The notes: generated from the sequence alone by a model not told the origin. Numbered from the stretch's first letter, positions 1 to 7,020 are shown. The stretch is DNA of 7,538 nt from Gemmatimonadota bacterium (GCA_022573095.1 JACZUR010000109.1:1-7538); one strand, 5' to 3'. Program-made: numbers and translations.

Positions 1-2314
1 CGCCGGCAAGAAGCTTGTGCAAGAAGATGATCTCATCGTCAGTCTCCCGCACGGCCACGTTGAAGTTGCGCGCGTGTTCCAGTTCGTCGGTCAGTTGTGT
101 GAGTTCGTGGTAGTGCGTTGCAAATATAGTCTTGCAGCCAATGTTGTCATGAAGGTGTTCGGTTACCGCCCACGCGATGGAAACGCCGTCATAGGTGGAT
201 GTGCCTCTCCCGATTTCGTCGAGAAGCACCAGACTTCTTTCAGTCGCGCCGTGAAGTATCGCGCTTGTCTCGCTCATTTCCACCATGAATGTCGACTGCC
301 CCCGCACGAGATTGTCATTCGTGCCAACCCTGGTGAAAACCCGATCGACGACCCCTATTGTCGCCTCGGCCGCGGGAACAAACGACCCCATCTGGGCCAT
401 CGACACTGCTAACCCAACCTGCCGGAGAATGGTCGACTTGCCCGCCATGTTCGGTCCGGTCAGCAGGATGACACGGCTCGCCATGTCAAGCGTTATGTCG
501 TTCGGTATGAACTTACCGGCGGGTAGTGTGTGTTCGACTACAGGATGCCGACAGCTAGTGAGATGGAGTTCAAATCCATCCACCATCGTCGGCCGCACGT
601 AGTTCTCGAGTGCTGCCGTGACAGCAAGAGCGGTATATACGTCGAGCTCGGCCGTGAGACGCGAGACGTGTTGTAGTCGATCGAGACGCTTGCGAACCTC
701 GCCGCTCAATTGGTCGATTAGTTCCTTCTCTCTCGACTCGATCCGTTCTTCCGCGTTGAGTACCTTTGCCTCGTACTCTTTCAGCTCAGGCGTAACGTAT
801 CGCTCGGCGTTGGTGAGAGTTTGCCTGCGCTCATAATCATCCGGAACTAGGTCGCGATTCGCTTTGGTGATTTCGAGGTAATAGCCAAACACCCTGTTGA
901 ATCCGACTCTAAGAGAGGAAATCCCGGTTCTCTCTCGCTCTCTCGTCTGCAGTCCCGCGATGAACTGTTTCCCTCCGTCTCGCGAGTCGCGCGCCTCGTC
1001 CAACTCTTCATCCGCCCCCTTGCGTATGGAGTCTTTTGCTCCGATGGTCGGCGGTGGTGCTGTTTCGAGGTACCGCTCGAGAACTTCCCGCAGGTCGCTC
1101 AAGAGGTCGTAGCCGTCGGCGATTCGCTCGAGTTCACAACTGTCCTGATACCGTTCCAGCACGTCGAGAGCGTTCTTGATGTCTACGAGATGGGCCAGCG
1201 AGTCTCTCAGCGCCCCTAGATCGCGTGGTGTGGCCTTTCCCGTGCCCGTCCTTGCAGACAATCTTGCTATGTCGCGTACACCGTCGAGGGCTTCTTGCAT
1301 ACGCCCTCGGCCCCTCGTGTCGGACACCAAGACCTCCACCGCGTCGTGTCTTGAACTGATTTCATCCGCTCGGTTGAGCGGGGCCAAGACCCACTGCCTC
1401 AAGAGTCGTGCGCCCATGGATGTCTTGGTCCGGTCCAGAACCGAAAGCAGTGTGGGGCCTGTTCCTCCGGCTTGCAGCGGCTCTACTAGTTCGAGGTTAC
1501 GGCGGGTCATCTCGTCAAGCAGAACAGAGCCGCCCTTCCGCCTTATCGTCGGCCTTGATATTTGTGTTAGTCCCGAAGGCTGAAGCTCGGCCACATATCT
1601 GAGTAGCGCCGCGGCTGCGCACAGTGCAGGCCGATCCTGCCCCTCTATTCCCAGTCCATCCAACGATGCAAGTCCGAATCGGCGCCGGATTTCTTCCCCC
1701 GCGTCCGCCGCGTCGAACTCCCAACCGTCCCGTTCCGTCACGAGGTACCGTTCGCTGAGGCCCAGTTCGACGCCTGCAGGCGCTACGAGCTCGCGTGGGT
1801 CGAGTCGTTGTACCGCCGCACTCGTGTCCGCCGGATCCGTGGTTTCAAGAATGAATTCCCCGGTGGAAAGATCGAGAGCCGCTATGCCAAACGGGTCATC
1901 AGGGAAAAGCGACACCAAGAAATTGTTGCGCCTGCTGTCGAGCCAATCCTGGTCGAGCACAGTGCCCGGCGTGACAGTCTCGACGACCTCGCGTCTTACC
2001 ACGCCCTTGGCTTGTTTTGGATCCTCCACCTGGTCGCAGATGGCTACCTTATGTCCAGCCTCGATGAGACGCTTGAGGTATTCGGTCGCAGCTCTTACGG
2101 GAATGCCTGCGAGAGGAACGTCAGCTGCGCCGCCGTTGTTTCGCGATGTGAGTGTGAGTCCGAGTATCCGCGATGCCAACTCGGCATCGTCGAAAAACAT
2201 TTCGTAAAAATCGCCCATCTGGAAGAAGAGGATTGAGTCTCTGTGCCGCGATTTGATCTCGCGGTACTGCTGCATGACAGGCGTTTCCGAAGGGGCCTTA
2301 CGCGTGCGGGCCAC
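1..2314 (-). CDS. mutS: DNA mismatch repair protein MutS (3' end cut by window edge)
   Basis: MutS recognises mismatches and small loops in newly replicated DNA and recruits MutL in an ATP-dependent way. The frame is open without interruption for 771 codons to the left window edge; roughly the last 100 residues of a normal MutS lie outside. The N-terminal domain holds the mismatch-reading Phe-x-Glu motif in GDFYEMF (F36, E38). The connector, lever and clamp domains follow, and the ATPase domain begins near residue 570. It carries Walker A GPNMAGKST (620-628), the GQSTFMVEMSET segment, Walker B LLDEIGRGTST (D699, E700) and the ATHYHEL switch (H734). The start is taken as GTG at 2314, because the residues TPVMQQY then match the usual MutS N-terminus; an in-frame ATG at 2275 would cut into that segment. 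GTG lies 5 bases after the SPOR gene stop. A GGAGG at 2328-2332 is 13 bases away, which is long, so coupled translation is likely. No catalytic residue looks altered in the visible part. Confidence 0.97.
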   Translation of the reverse strand, partial: MARTRKAPSETPVMQQYREIKSRHRDSILFFQMGDFYEMFFDDAELASRILGLTLTSRNNGGAADVPLAGIPVRAATEYLKRLIEAGHKVAICDQVEDPKQAKGVVRREVVETVTPGTVLDQDWLDSRRNNFLVSLFPDDPFGIAALDLSTGEFILETTDPADTSAAVQRLDPRELVAPAGVELGLSERYLVTERDGWEFDAADAGEEIRRRFGLASLDGLGIEGQDRPALCAAAALLRYVAELQPSGLTQISRPTIRRKGGSVLLDEMTRRNLELVEPLQAGGTGPTLLSVLDRTKTSMGARLLRQWVLAPLNRADEISSRHDAVEVLVSDTRGRGRMQEALDGVRDIARLSARTGTGKATPRDLGALRDSLAHLVDIKNALDVLERYQDSCELERIADGYDLLSDLREVLERYLETAPPPTIGAKDSIRKGADEELDEARDSRDGGKQFIAGLQTRERERTGISSLRVGFNRVFGYYLEITKANRDLVPDDYERRQTLTNAERYVTPELKEYEAKVLNAEERIESREKELIDQLSGEVRKRLDRLQHVSRLTAELDVYTALAVTAALENYVRPTMVDGFELHLTSCRHPVVEHTLPAGKFIPNDITLDMASRVILLTGPNMAGKSTILRQVGLAVSMAQMGSFVPAAEATIGVVDRVFTRVGTNDNLVRGQSTFMVEMSETSAILHGATERSLVLLDEIGRGTSTYDGVSIAWAVTEHLHDNIGCKTIFATHYHELTQLTDELEHARNFNVAVRETDDEIIFLHKLLAG

Positions 2315-2319
2315 TGGAC

Positions 2320-3141
2320 TCAGCGATCCTCCACTATGAATGGTTCCCCGCCGAAGAGAGAAGTTATTCGCCGCAGATCTCTTTGGGCTGCTGCGCGCGA
2401 AGCATAGCGGCCGACCCTCACTCGCAGAAAACCATCTGAGTCGCGCGACACTCTAGGTTGATAGCCCTCGCTTTGTAGACTTCTCATGATTGCGTCAACT
2501 GACAAGGCACTCCGCAAAGCAGCAACCTGCACCGCAAAGAACGCCTCCCCCGAGGAGATGTCTTCTTCGGTAGTATCCGCCGGCGTTCCAGCTAACGCCT
2601 CACAGCGCAGCAGGTAGAAATCAATGCGGTTAGCAAGCTCGACACTTGCCGCGGATTCCTCCTCGGCCTGATTGAGCAGCGCGCACGCCACGGCTGCGTT
2701 GCCAAGATTGAATTCCGACCGGCCAGCCCAGTAGGCCGCATCGGGCCTAACTTCGCTAAAAGGGTAGTCCAACAAGATCCGCGACGACAGTCTTCGTGCC
2801 GCGGTGAAGTTGCCCTCTCCGAACGCTAACTGAGCTAGCTGAAGCAGAGACTCGTCCGCCCAGGGTGATCTGGAGAACTCGATACTGACGCGCCGGAAAT
2901 AGCTTCGCGCGCTATCGACGTCGGATGAAATTACCCCCGCCGTGTAAAGGGCTTCAACGTAAACAGAATCTCCTCGTTGCGCGCCATCCATCCGTTCCTG
3001 AACAAGTTCTCGTGCGGACTCGCTCTGACCTTCGGATGCGAGCCTCACCGCTTCACGCATCAACGAATCTTGCTGCGCGGTGGCGGGTCCAGCCCAAAGG
3101 ATCGGCATTAATACCGCTCCAAGAATTCGCGTTGCTTTCAC
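2320..3141 (-). CDS. Secreted TPR-like protein with C-terminal SPOR domain
   Basis: The product has 273 residues. It begins with a signal peptide (basic KATR, hydrophobic core, probable cleavage after ATA at residue 22), so it is exported. Residues about 25-175 are helical and alanine-rich with a TPR/YbgF-like repeat pattern, including LLQLAQLAFGEGNFTAARRL and AAYWAGRSEFNLGN. A linker follows, and then a SPOR domain at about 199-271, with FFAVQVAAL at its start and VRVGRYASRAAAQ near the middle. SPOR domains are known to bind septal peptidoglycan lacking stem peptides, so a periplasmic role in division or cell-wall remodelling is inferred; the exact function is unknown. The start is GTG at 3141, overlapping the holA stop as GTGA, with a strong AAGGAGG just upstream. 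mutS follows 5 bases after its stop. The domain calls come from sequence pattern only; the TPR part is less certain than SPOR. Confidence 0.88.
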   Translation of the reverse strand: MKATRILGAVLMPILWAGPATAQQDSLMREAVRLASEGQSESARELVQERMDGAQRGDSVYVEALYTAGVISSDVDSARSYFRRVSIEFSRSPWADESLLQLAQLAFGEGNFTAARRLSSRILLDYPFSEVRPDAAYWAGRSEFNLGNAAVACALLNQAEEESAASVELANRIDFYLLRCEALAGTPADTTEEDISSGEAFFAVQVAALRSALSVDAIMRSLQSEGYQPRVSRDSDGFLRVRVGRYASRAAAQRDLRRITSLFGGEPFIVEDR

Positions 3142-4187
3142 GCGGCCTCCTTAACAGCGCCGAGTTCCAATAACATGGTGTCGAGGATATCTCTGTCAGC
3201 CATCAGCGTGCTCGATTTCAAGGATTTATCTGCCTCGAATATTAGCCTGATCGCAGCGTCCAGCTCCCCAAGGGTCCAATCGGCGGCGCAGCGCGTCCAC
3301 TTTTCGGCTTCAACCGTCCAGTTAGCGAGGCCAGCCGGACGTGAAGATCTCATTTCGGACAGCAGTCGGTCGCGAACCGCTCGCGGCCTCGATCCTCGGT
3401 TTAGGTGGTCACGTGCAATCCTCATGCCGATGAGCGTCGTGCCGAGCGACGATACCATGCGAACCCCACTAACCCCCGACTGCGGGAGTACGATGTCTAC
3501 AAGTTCGATTGCTTTGAGAAACTGTCTCTCCGTTACGGCGCTCACCCAATCTACAAGAGTTTCCCCGCGCCTCACGCCAACGAGTTCTTCTACTTCCTCA
3601 CGAGTCACGGGCGTTCCGTCTGAGGCTGCAGCTAATTTCTCAAGCTCTGTGGCCAGGGAGGCCAGATCTGGGCCAACTACGTTGACCAAGTGTTCGGCTG
3701 CTTCTGCCTCGATCTCCACTCCGATCTTGCTCGCCCGGTCTGCGACCCACCTAATCACTCTGCGCGGTTCCAATAGGTCGATAGACGCGTGCGTCGTCTG
3801 GGAAGCGAGTGACTTATTGGTTTTCTCGACGCCCGACTGCGTGATGAAGAGAATTGTATCCGGCGACGGGTTTTGAACGTAAGCAAGCAGTGCCTTCCAC
3901 GGTTTGGAGTTCTTACGGCAGAGCTCGAGGTCCTTGATCCATACGACGCGTCGCTGTGCCAGTAGGGGGGGCGTGTCTACGAGAGCTGTGAAGCTCTCGG
4001 CGTCGAGTTCGGACGCAGATCGCTGGTCGAAACTGAAGTCGCGCGCCGCCGGGTCCAGCGACACTTCGACACAGAGGTGAACCAGTTCAGACTTGAGGAC
4101 GTCCTCGGACCCGGTCAGGTAGTAAACAGGCTCGAGATCGCCCTTCTTGATTGACCGGTAGAGGGAATTGAATGAGTTAGCCGCCAT
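3138..4187 (-). CDS. holA: DNA polymerase III subunit delta
   Basis: HolA is the clamp-loader subunit that binds and opens the beta sliding clamp so it can be placed on primed DNA. The product is 349 residues, close to the 343 of E. coli delta. The N-terminal AAA-like domain starts with PVYYLTGSEDVLKSELV (20-36) and contains the PPLLAQRRVVWIKDLE strand region. The middle part has the family pattern IEAEAAEHLVNVVGPDLASLATELEKLAA, and the helical collar domain fills the C-terminus (LGELDAAIRLIFEADKSLKSS). Like other delta subunits it shows no working Walker A motif. The start is ATG at 4187; no clear Shine-Dalgarno precedes it. It sits 45 bases after the anti-sigma gene and overlaps the SPOR gene by four bases, so the two are probably translationally coupled. 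Confidence 0.93.
   Translation of the reverse strand: MAANSFNSLYRSIKKGDLEPVYYLTGSEDVLKSELVHLCVEVSLDPAARDFSFDQRSASELDAESFTALVDTPPLLAQRRVVWIKDLELCRKNSKPWKALLAYVQNPSPDTILFITQSGVEKTNKSLASQTTHASIDLLEPRRVIRWVADRASKIGVEIEAEAAEHLVNVVGPDLASLATELEKLAAASDGTPVTREEVEELVGVRRGETLVDWVSAVTERQFLKAIELVDIVLPQSGVSGVRMVSSLGTTLIGMRIARDHLNRGSRPRAVRDRLLSEMRSSRPAGLANWTVEAEKWTRCAADWTLGELDAAIRLIFEADKSLKSSTLMADRDILDTMLLELGAVKEAA
3146..3152 (-). promoter_or_regulatory. Ribosome binding site of the SPOR-protein gene
   Basis: AAGGAGG, a full Shine-Dalgarno match, lies inside the end of holA and four bases before the GTG at 3141. It supports the GTG start and the GTGA overlap with the holA stop. It is the clearest ribosome binding site in the window. 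Confidence 0.8.
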
Positions 4188-4232
4188 ACAGGCGGAAGTT
4201 ATCCCGGAATGTAACGGTAATAAAGTGCTTGG

Positions 4233-4739
4233 TTACTGAGCCTCGGATGCTTGCTCGTCCGCCGGCTCCTCTTCGTCATCAGTCTCGGGAATTCTGGTTT
4301 CCGGGGTGAACGTCTGCAACTCGGTGAGAGTGATCATGTCGATCTGGGGAGCCGGCACGCTCTGCGGGAGCGTACGCACCGCCGCGGGTATGGGCTGTGC
4401 GCCTGGGTCAAAGCTATCGGTGTTGTCCTCAAACACGAATACAGCAACCGCTGCAGCGAGCATTGCAGCGGCAGCAATCGCGGGGGGTGCGGGTACGACC
4501 GGTTCCGGAGTCCGAGCGTTCAACTTCACGCTTCGCATGACACTACGATGGAACCCTGAAGGCGGCTCAATGTCTCCGGCTTCCCGAATTAGATAGAGAC
4601 CATGCTCGAACGCTCTGTTGTGACGAGAACAACGCTCACAGATTGCCAGATGGTGTTCCATCTCCCGCTTCAGTACGGGACTGGTTATCAGCGAGTCGCG
4701 AAACTCGGAATAGTGTTTTTTAAACTGTGAACAACGCAT
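4233..4739 (-). CDS. Zinc-finger (ZAS) transmembrane anti-sigma factor
   Basis: The 168-residue product is the probable antagonist of the ECF sigma factor encoded just upstream. The cytoplasmic N-terminus carries a complete ZAS zinc motif, Cys3-x26-His30-x3-Cys34-x2-Cys37, the pattern of zinc-binding anti-sigma factors that clamp the sigma domains. A single alanine-rich transmembrane segment lies at about 86-103 (IAAAAMLAAAVAVFVF), flanked by Pro and by Glu-Asp. The remaining 65 residues should be outside the membrane; they are rich in Pro and end in a strongly acidic stretch (ETDDEEEPADEQASEAQ), with no fold I recognise. The start is ATG at 4739: an in-frame TGA lies four codons upstream (4749-4751), and Cys3 is needed for the zinc site. 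No good Shine-Dalgarno is visible. The cognate role is inferred from domain type and adjacency; the signal sensed is unknown. Confidence 0.88.
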   Translation of the reverse strand: MRCSQFKKHYSEFRDSLITSPVLKREMEHHLAICERCSRHNRAFEHGLYLIREAGDIEPPSGFHRSVMRSVKLNARTPEPVVPAPPAIAAAAMLAAAVAVFVFEDNTDSFDPGAQPIPAAVRTLPQSVPAPQIDMITLTELQTFTPETRIPETDDEEEPADEQASEAQ

Positions 4740-4796
4740 TAGCCAAGATCAAGACATCAGGTGTATCTGCTTGTACAGCCTGAGCCCAACAGTGTT

Positions 4797-4821
4797 CCAG
4801 CGAGCCAAGGATTTACGCTGG
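4797..4821 (-). other. Inverted repeat in the sigma/anti-sigma gap
   Basis: CCAGCG and CGCTGG form a perfect six-base stem around a 13-base loop, inside the 128-base gap (4740-4867) between the sigma and anti-sigma genes. No run of T follows in the direction of transcription, so it is not a standard terminator. It may shape the mRNA leader of the anti-sigma gene, or be chance. I see nothing else of note in this gap; no reading frame or convincing promoter. Confidence 0.3.
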
Positions 4822-4867
4822 TCCTACCGAGGCTGGGCGCCCACAGTTTTACGTTAAGGGCGGGTGC

Positions 4868-5509
4868 CTAGTCAAGCAACGGTTGAACTACCTGGGCAAA
4901 CCGGTTTCTGGCTCGATTCAAGCGACTTTTCACCGTTCCCAGGTTGCAATTCGTAATCTCTGCAATCTCTTCGTAAGTCTTGCCTTCGAGTTCACGCAAC
5001 ACGAATACGGCTCTATGGTGATGCGGAAGCTGGTTTACAGACCACTCCACTAGCTCTCTCAGATGACGCTTGCGAAACAGATCGTCCGGGCGATGGCGCG
5101 AGTCCTCGAATTCCAGCGGCCGGTCGTCATCCTCCCAAGTCTTCTTGATTGCCTGGAAGAGCACCAACGGGTTTCGGCTTCTATTCCTCAGTTCGTTTTT
5201 GGCGAGATTCGATCCGATGGTGTAGATCCAGGTAGAAAACTTCTTGGATTGATCAAAGCGATGTAGATGGCGGTGCACCCGGATGAAAACCTCCTGCACC
5301 AGGTCTTCCGCTCGCTCTCTATCCCCTATGATCCTGTAAATGAAATTGAGTAGCCGCTTCTGGTATCGCTCAACCAACTCGGCAAAGGCGAGTTCGTTAC
5401 CCGCAAGCTGAGACGCCACCACCACCGAATCGCTCAACTCCTTGAGCGCTTTACGGGGGCTGGGATGAGCCTTACTTCTTACATCGGTCGTCCGAATTGC
5501 AGTCGCCAT
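4868..5509 (-). CDS. RNA polymerase ECF-type (sigma-E-like) sigma factor
   Basis: The 213-residue product is a group 4 (ECF) sigma factor that directs RNA polymerase to stress or envelope-response promoters. An N-terminal extension of about 35 residues precedes region 2 (about 40-112), which has the core-binding AEDLVQEVFIRVHR and the -10-reading FSTWIYTIGSNLAKNELRNRSR. A charged linker with WEDDDRPLEFED leads to region 4 (about 150-205), LPHHHRAVFVLRELEGKTYEEIAEITNCNLGTVKSRLNRAR, which holds the helix-turn-helix reading the -35 element. There is no region 1.1 or 3. The start is ATG at 5509, with AAAAGG five bases upstream. The next gene downstream is a membrane ZAS anti-sigma factor, so release upon an envelope signal is the likely control. 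It resembles RpoE-type factors, but I cannot assign the ECF subgroup by eye. Confidence 0.95.
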   Translation of the reverse strand: MATAIRTTDVRSKAHPSPRKALKELSDSVVVASQLAGNELAFAELVERYQKRLLNFIYRIIGDRERAEDLVQEVFIRVHRHLHRFDQSKKFSTWIYTIGSNLAKNELRNRSRNPLVLFQAIKKTWEDDDRPLEFEDSRHRPDDLFRKRHLRELVEWSVNQLPHHHRAVFVLRELEGKTYEEIAEITNCNLGTVKSRLNRARNRFAQVVQPLLD

Positions 5510-5595
5510 GATCGCCTTTTGTACTCCGCAATTAGCGGTTCAACCCACCCACTTCAATCTATCCCTAGAACCCTGCCTTTTCGAGACTTGCACAA

Positions 5596-5624
5596 ATCAT
5601 ACCCGATCCGCGTTGTCGAGCTAA
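5596..5624 (-). promoter_or_regulatory. Possible sigma-70-type promoter upstream of the ECF sigma gene
   Basis: TATGAT (5596-5601, five of six to the -10 consensus) is preceded after 17 bases by TTAGCT (5619-5624), a poor -35 match. It sits about 87 bases before the sigma ATG in the 206-base gap (5510-5715), the longest intergenic stretch in the window and the natural place for a transcript start. I found no clear ECF-type GAACTT-like -35, so autoregulation is not shown by the sequence. Confidence 0.27.
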
Positions 5625-5637
5625 CTCCAATCTAAGT

Positions 5638-5652
5638 TGTTGTTTTACAACA
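5638..5652. repeat. Perfect inverted repeat TGTTGT-TTT-ACAACA
   Basis: A 15-base element with two six-base arms and a three-base centre. It lies just upstream of the possible promoter of the sigma gene, about 14 bases before its -35 hexamer. The size and AT-rich character fit a small operator, but the symmetry is short enough to be chance. No second copy was noticed in the window. Confidence 0.3.
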
Positions 5653-5715
5653 CTTTGAATCGCTAGCCGAGTAACCGGGATGCTCTGGTTGTGCCCGCCC
5701 GTGGACAATTGGTAT

Positions 5716-6282
5716 CTACATCTTGAGACGATAACCAGCTACGTATAACAGAGAGACGATCGACTTGGAGTCTCTCATCTCCCCCGTTCTTATCATCTCC
5801 AGGATCTCCGACATCGGCTTTACTTGCGTTTCGATCTCTTCGTCAAACTCTGGATCCGGCTCTCCACGCTCGATCTCGGTGGCCATAAACAGATGAATCT
5901 GTTCATCTGTGAATCCAGGCGTCGTGTATATCGTAGTAAGGAACTCGACTTTCCGGGCAGTCGCTCCTGTTTCTTCAGTTAGTTCGCGCCGCGCGCAGGC
6001 CTCCGGGTCTTCTCCGGGCTCGAGGACCCCGGCCGGAATCTCCCAAATGGGGCCGCCAGCCGCGTGGCGAAACTGGTGGATGAGTAGCACCTGGGGATCC
6101 GCGGAGGACGGGTCGGAGAGCAGGGGAACAACGGCTGCAGCCCCCGGGTGTCGGACAATCTCGAGATCGATCTTTCTGCCGCTCGGCAGCTTGATTGACT
6201 CAACATCGACATTGATGAGCTTTCCTTCATAGACCCTGCTAGACTCTTCGACCGATCCTCTAACCACTATAACGCTTCTCAA
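5716..6282 (-). CDS. NUDIX hydrolase, ADP-ribose pyrophosphatase-like
   Basis: The product (up to 188 residues) probably hydrolyses ADP-ribose or a related nucleoside diphosphate sugar to AMP and a sugar phosphate, using Mg2+. The full Nudix box is present: G85-x5-E91-x7-R99-E100-L101-x-E103-E104-x-G106-A107. The N-terminal half has the ADPRase-type pattern LPSGRKIDLEIVRHPGAAAVVP, and then QFRHAAGGPIWEIPAG leading into the box. The TTPGFTDEQIHLFMA segment after it is also typical. The start is uncertain: TTG at 6282 is the most upstream option, because an in-frame TAA lies two codons before it. GTG at 6267, with GAGAAG seven bases upstream, is a good alternative (183 residues). An ATG at 6284-6286 is out of frame. 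It lies 43 bases after upp. Substrate assignment is by family resemblance; the fold is certain. Confidence 0.9.
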   Translation of the reverse strand: MRSVIVVRGSVEESSRVYEGKLINVDVESIKLPSGRKIDLEIVRHPGAAAVVPLLSDPSSADPQVLLIHQFRHAAGGPIWEIPAGVLEPGEDPEACARRELTEETGATARKVEFLTTIYTTPGFTDEQIHLFMATEIERGEPDPEFDEEIETQVKPMSEILEMIRTGEMRDSKSIVSLLYVAGYRLKM

Positions 6283-6325
6283 CCATTAGACGTTCCATAT
6301 TGCAATAGAGTTGCAGACGTAGCGC

Positions 6326-6964
6326 TCAGGCGGTGCCGAAGATTCGGTCTCCCGCATCTCCCAAGCCGGGGAGGATATACCCGTTCCCGTTGAGCTCTCG
6401 ATCCAAAGCGGCGGTGAAGATGTGGACGTCAGGGTGACTGTCTCTCATGGCAGCGACGCCTTCCGGAGCCGATACCAGGCAAAGCGACACGATTTTGCCT
6501 GCCCCGGCCTCCTTAAGCCTGCTAGCGGCGTGGACCATAGAACCGCCCGTGGCGAGCATAGGGTCCAAGACGAAGAAGGTTCGGTCAGCGGCTTCAGCGG
6601 GAATCCTGAAGTAGTAATCCACGGGCTTGAGTGTTTCGTGATCGCGGAAGAGACCCACGTGTCCGACCGTTGAGTTGGGTATCAGCTCGGCAATCGCGTT
6701 CACCATGCCCAGGCCGGCCCTCAGGATGGGTACGAGAACTAGCTTCTTCCCCGCCAGCGTTTTACCGGTTGTCGACTCCAGGGGCGTCTCCACCGGGGAA
6801 TCGATCAGTGACAGATCCTGCGTTGCCTCGTACGCCATGAGTGCGGCGATTTCGCCGACCAGAGACCGGAAGTCTTTGGTGTTAGTGGATTTATCTCGTA
6901 GGAGGGTAATCTTGTGCTGAATAAGAGGATGATCGAGAACAGTGAGATTGTCGAATTGGGCCAT
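6326..6964 (-). CDS. upp: Uracil phosphoribosyltransferase
   Basis: UPRT makes UMP from uracil and PRPP in pyrimidine salvage. The 212-residue product has the normal length (about 208-210 in most bacteria). The family features are in order: the N-terminal DHPLIQHKITLLRDKSTNTKDFR; PILRAGLGMV (79-88); the PRPP-binding loop VLDPMLATGGS (132-142); and the uracil-binding C-terminus with GLGDAGDRIFGT (200-211). No key residue looks altered. The start is ATG at 6964, with GGAGAGG at 6975-6981, ten bases upstream. It lies 56 bases after the porphyrinogen oxidase stop and 43 before the NUDIX gene, on the same strand. A shared transcript with these neighbours is likely but not proven. Confidence 0.97.
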   Translation of the reverse strand: MAQFDNLTVLDHPLIQHKITLLRDKSTNTKDFRSLVGEIAALMAYEATQDLSLIDSPVETPLESTTGKTLAGKKLVLVPILRAGLGMVNAIAELIPNSTVGHVGLFRDHETLKPVDYYFRIPAEAADRTFFVLDPMLATGGSMVHAASRLKEAGAGKIVSLCLVSAPEGVAAMRDSHPDVHIFTAALDRELNGNGYILPGLGDAGDRIFGTA

Positions 6965-6974
6965 CTGGCGCAGA

Positions 6975-6981
6975 CCTCTCC
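6975..6981 (-). promoter_or_regulatory. Ribosome binding site of upp
   Basis: GGAGAGG lies ten bases before the ATG at 6964, in the 56-base gap after the porphyrinogen oxidase gene. It supports the chosen upp start. The rest of that gap shows no clear terminator. Confidence 0.55.
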
Positions 6982-7020
6982 GTGCCGTGTTGAGGCTGCT
7001 AAGATAACCTACTGGGCGGC

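Noticed and set aside
920..960. CT-rich simple repeat-like stretch
   Set aside because: It encodes the Arg-Glu-rich segment (QTRERERTG) of MutS and is explained by codon choice.
1515..1724. Minus-strand 69-codon frame within mutS
   Set aside because: It is out of frame with MutS, and its composition is Gly/Arg-rich. MutS reads straight through this region without a frameshift.
17..2236. Several plus-strand open frames opposite mutS
   Set aside because: The minus strand carries an unbroken MutS frame with all its motifs over the same region. The plus-strand products resemble nothing known.
3175..3876. Long plus-strand open frame (233 codons) opposite holA
   Set aside because: Its product is Ser/Arg-rich low-information sequence with no domain, and it lies wholly within the well-supported holA frame. 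It is a shadow of codon usage on the other strand.
4740..4800. Possible ECF-type promoter (GGAACA) in the sigma/anti-sigma gap
   Set aside because: No matching -10 element at proper spacing; the match is too loose to report.
5690..5720. Possible terminator after the NUDIX gene (TTGT/ACAA arms with GC-rich centre)
   Set aside because: The stem is imperfect with a bulge, and no T-run follows in the transcribed direction.
5979..6230. Minus-strand 83-codon frame overlapping the NUDIX gene
   Set aside because: It is an alternative frame of the same DNA; the Nudix box is intact in the other frame.
6301..6315. Short inverted repeat TGCAA-TAGAG-TTGCA between upp and the NUDIX gene
   Set aside because: Five-base arms and no T-run; too short to separate from chance.
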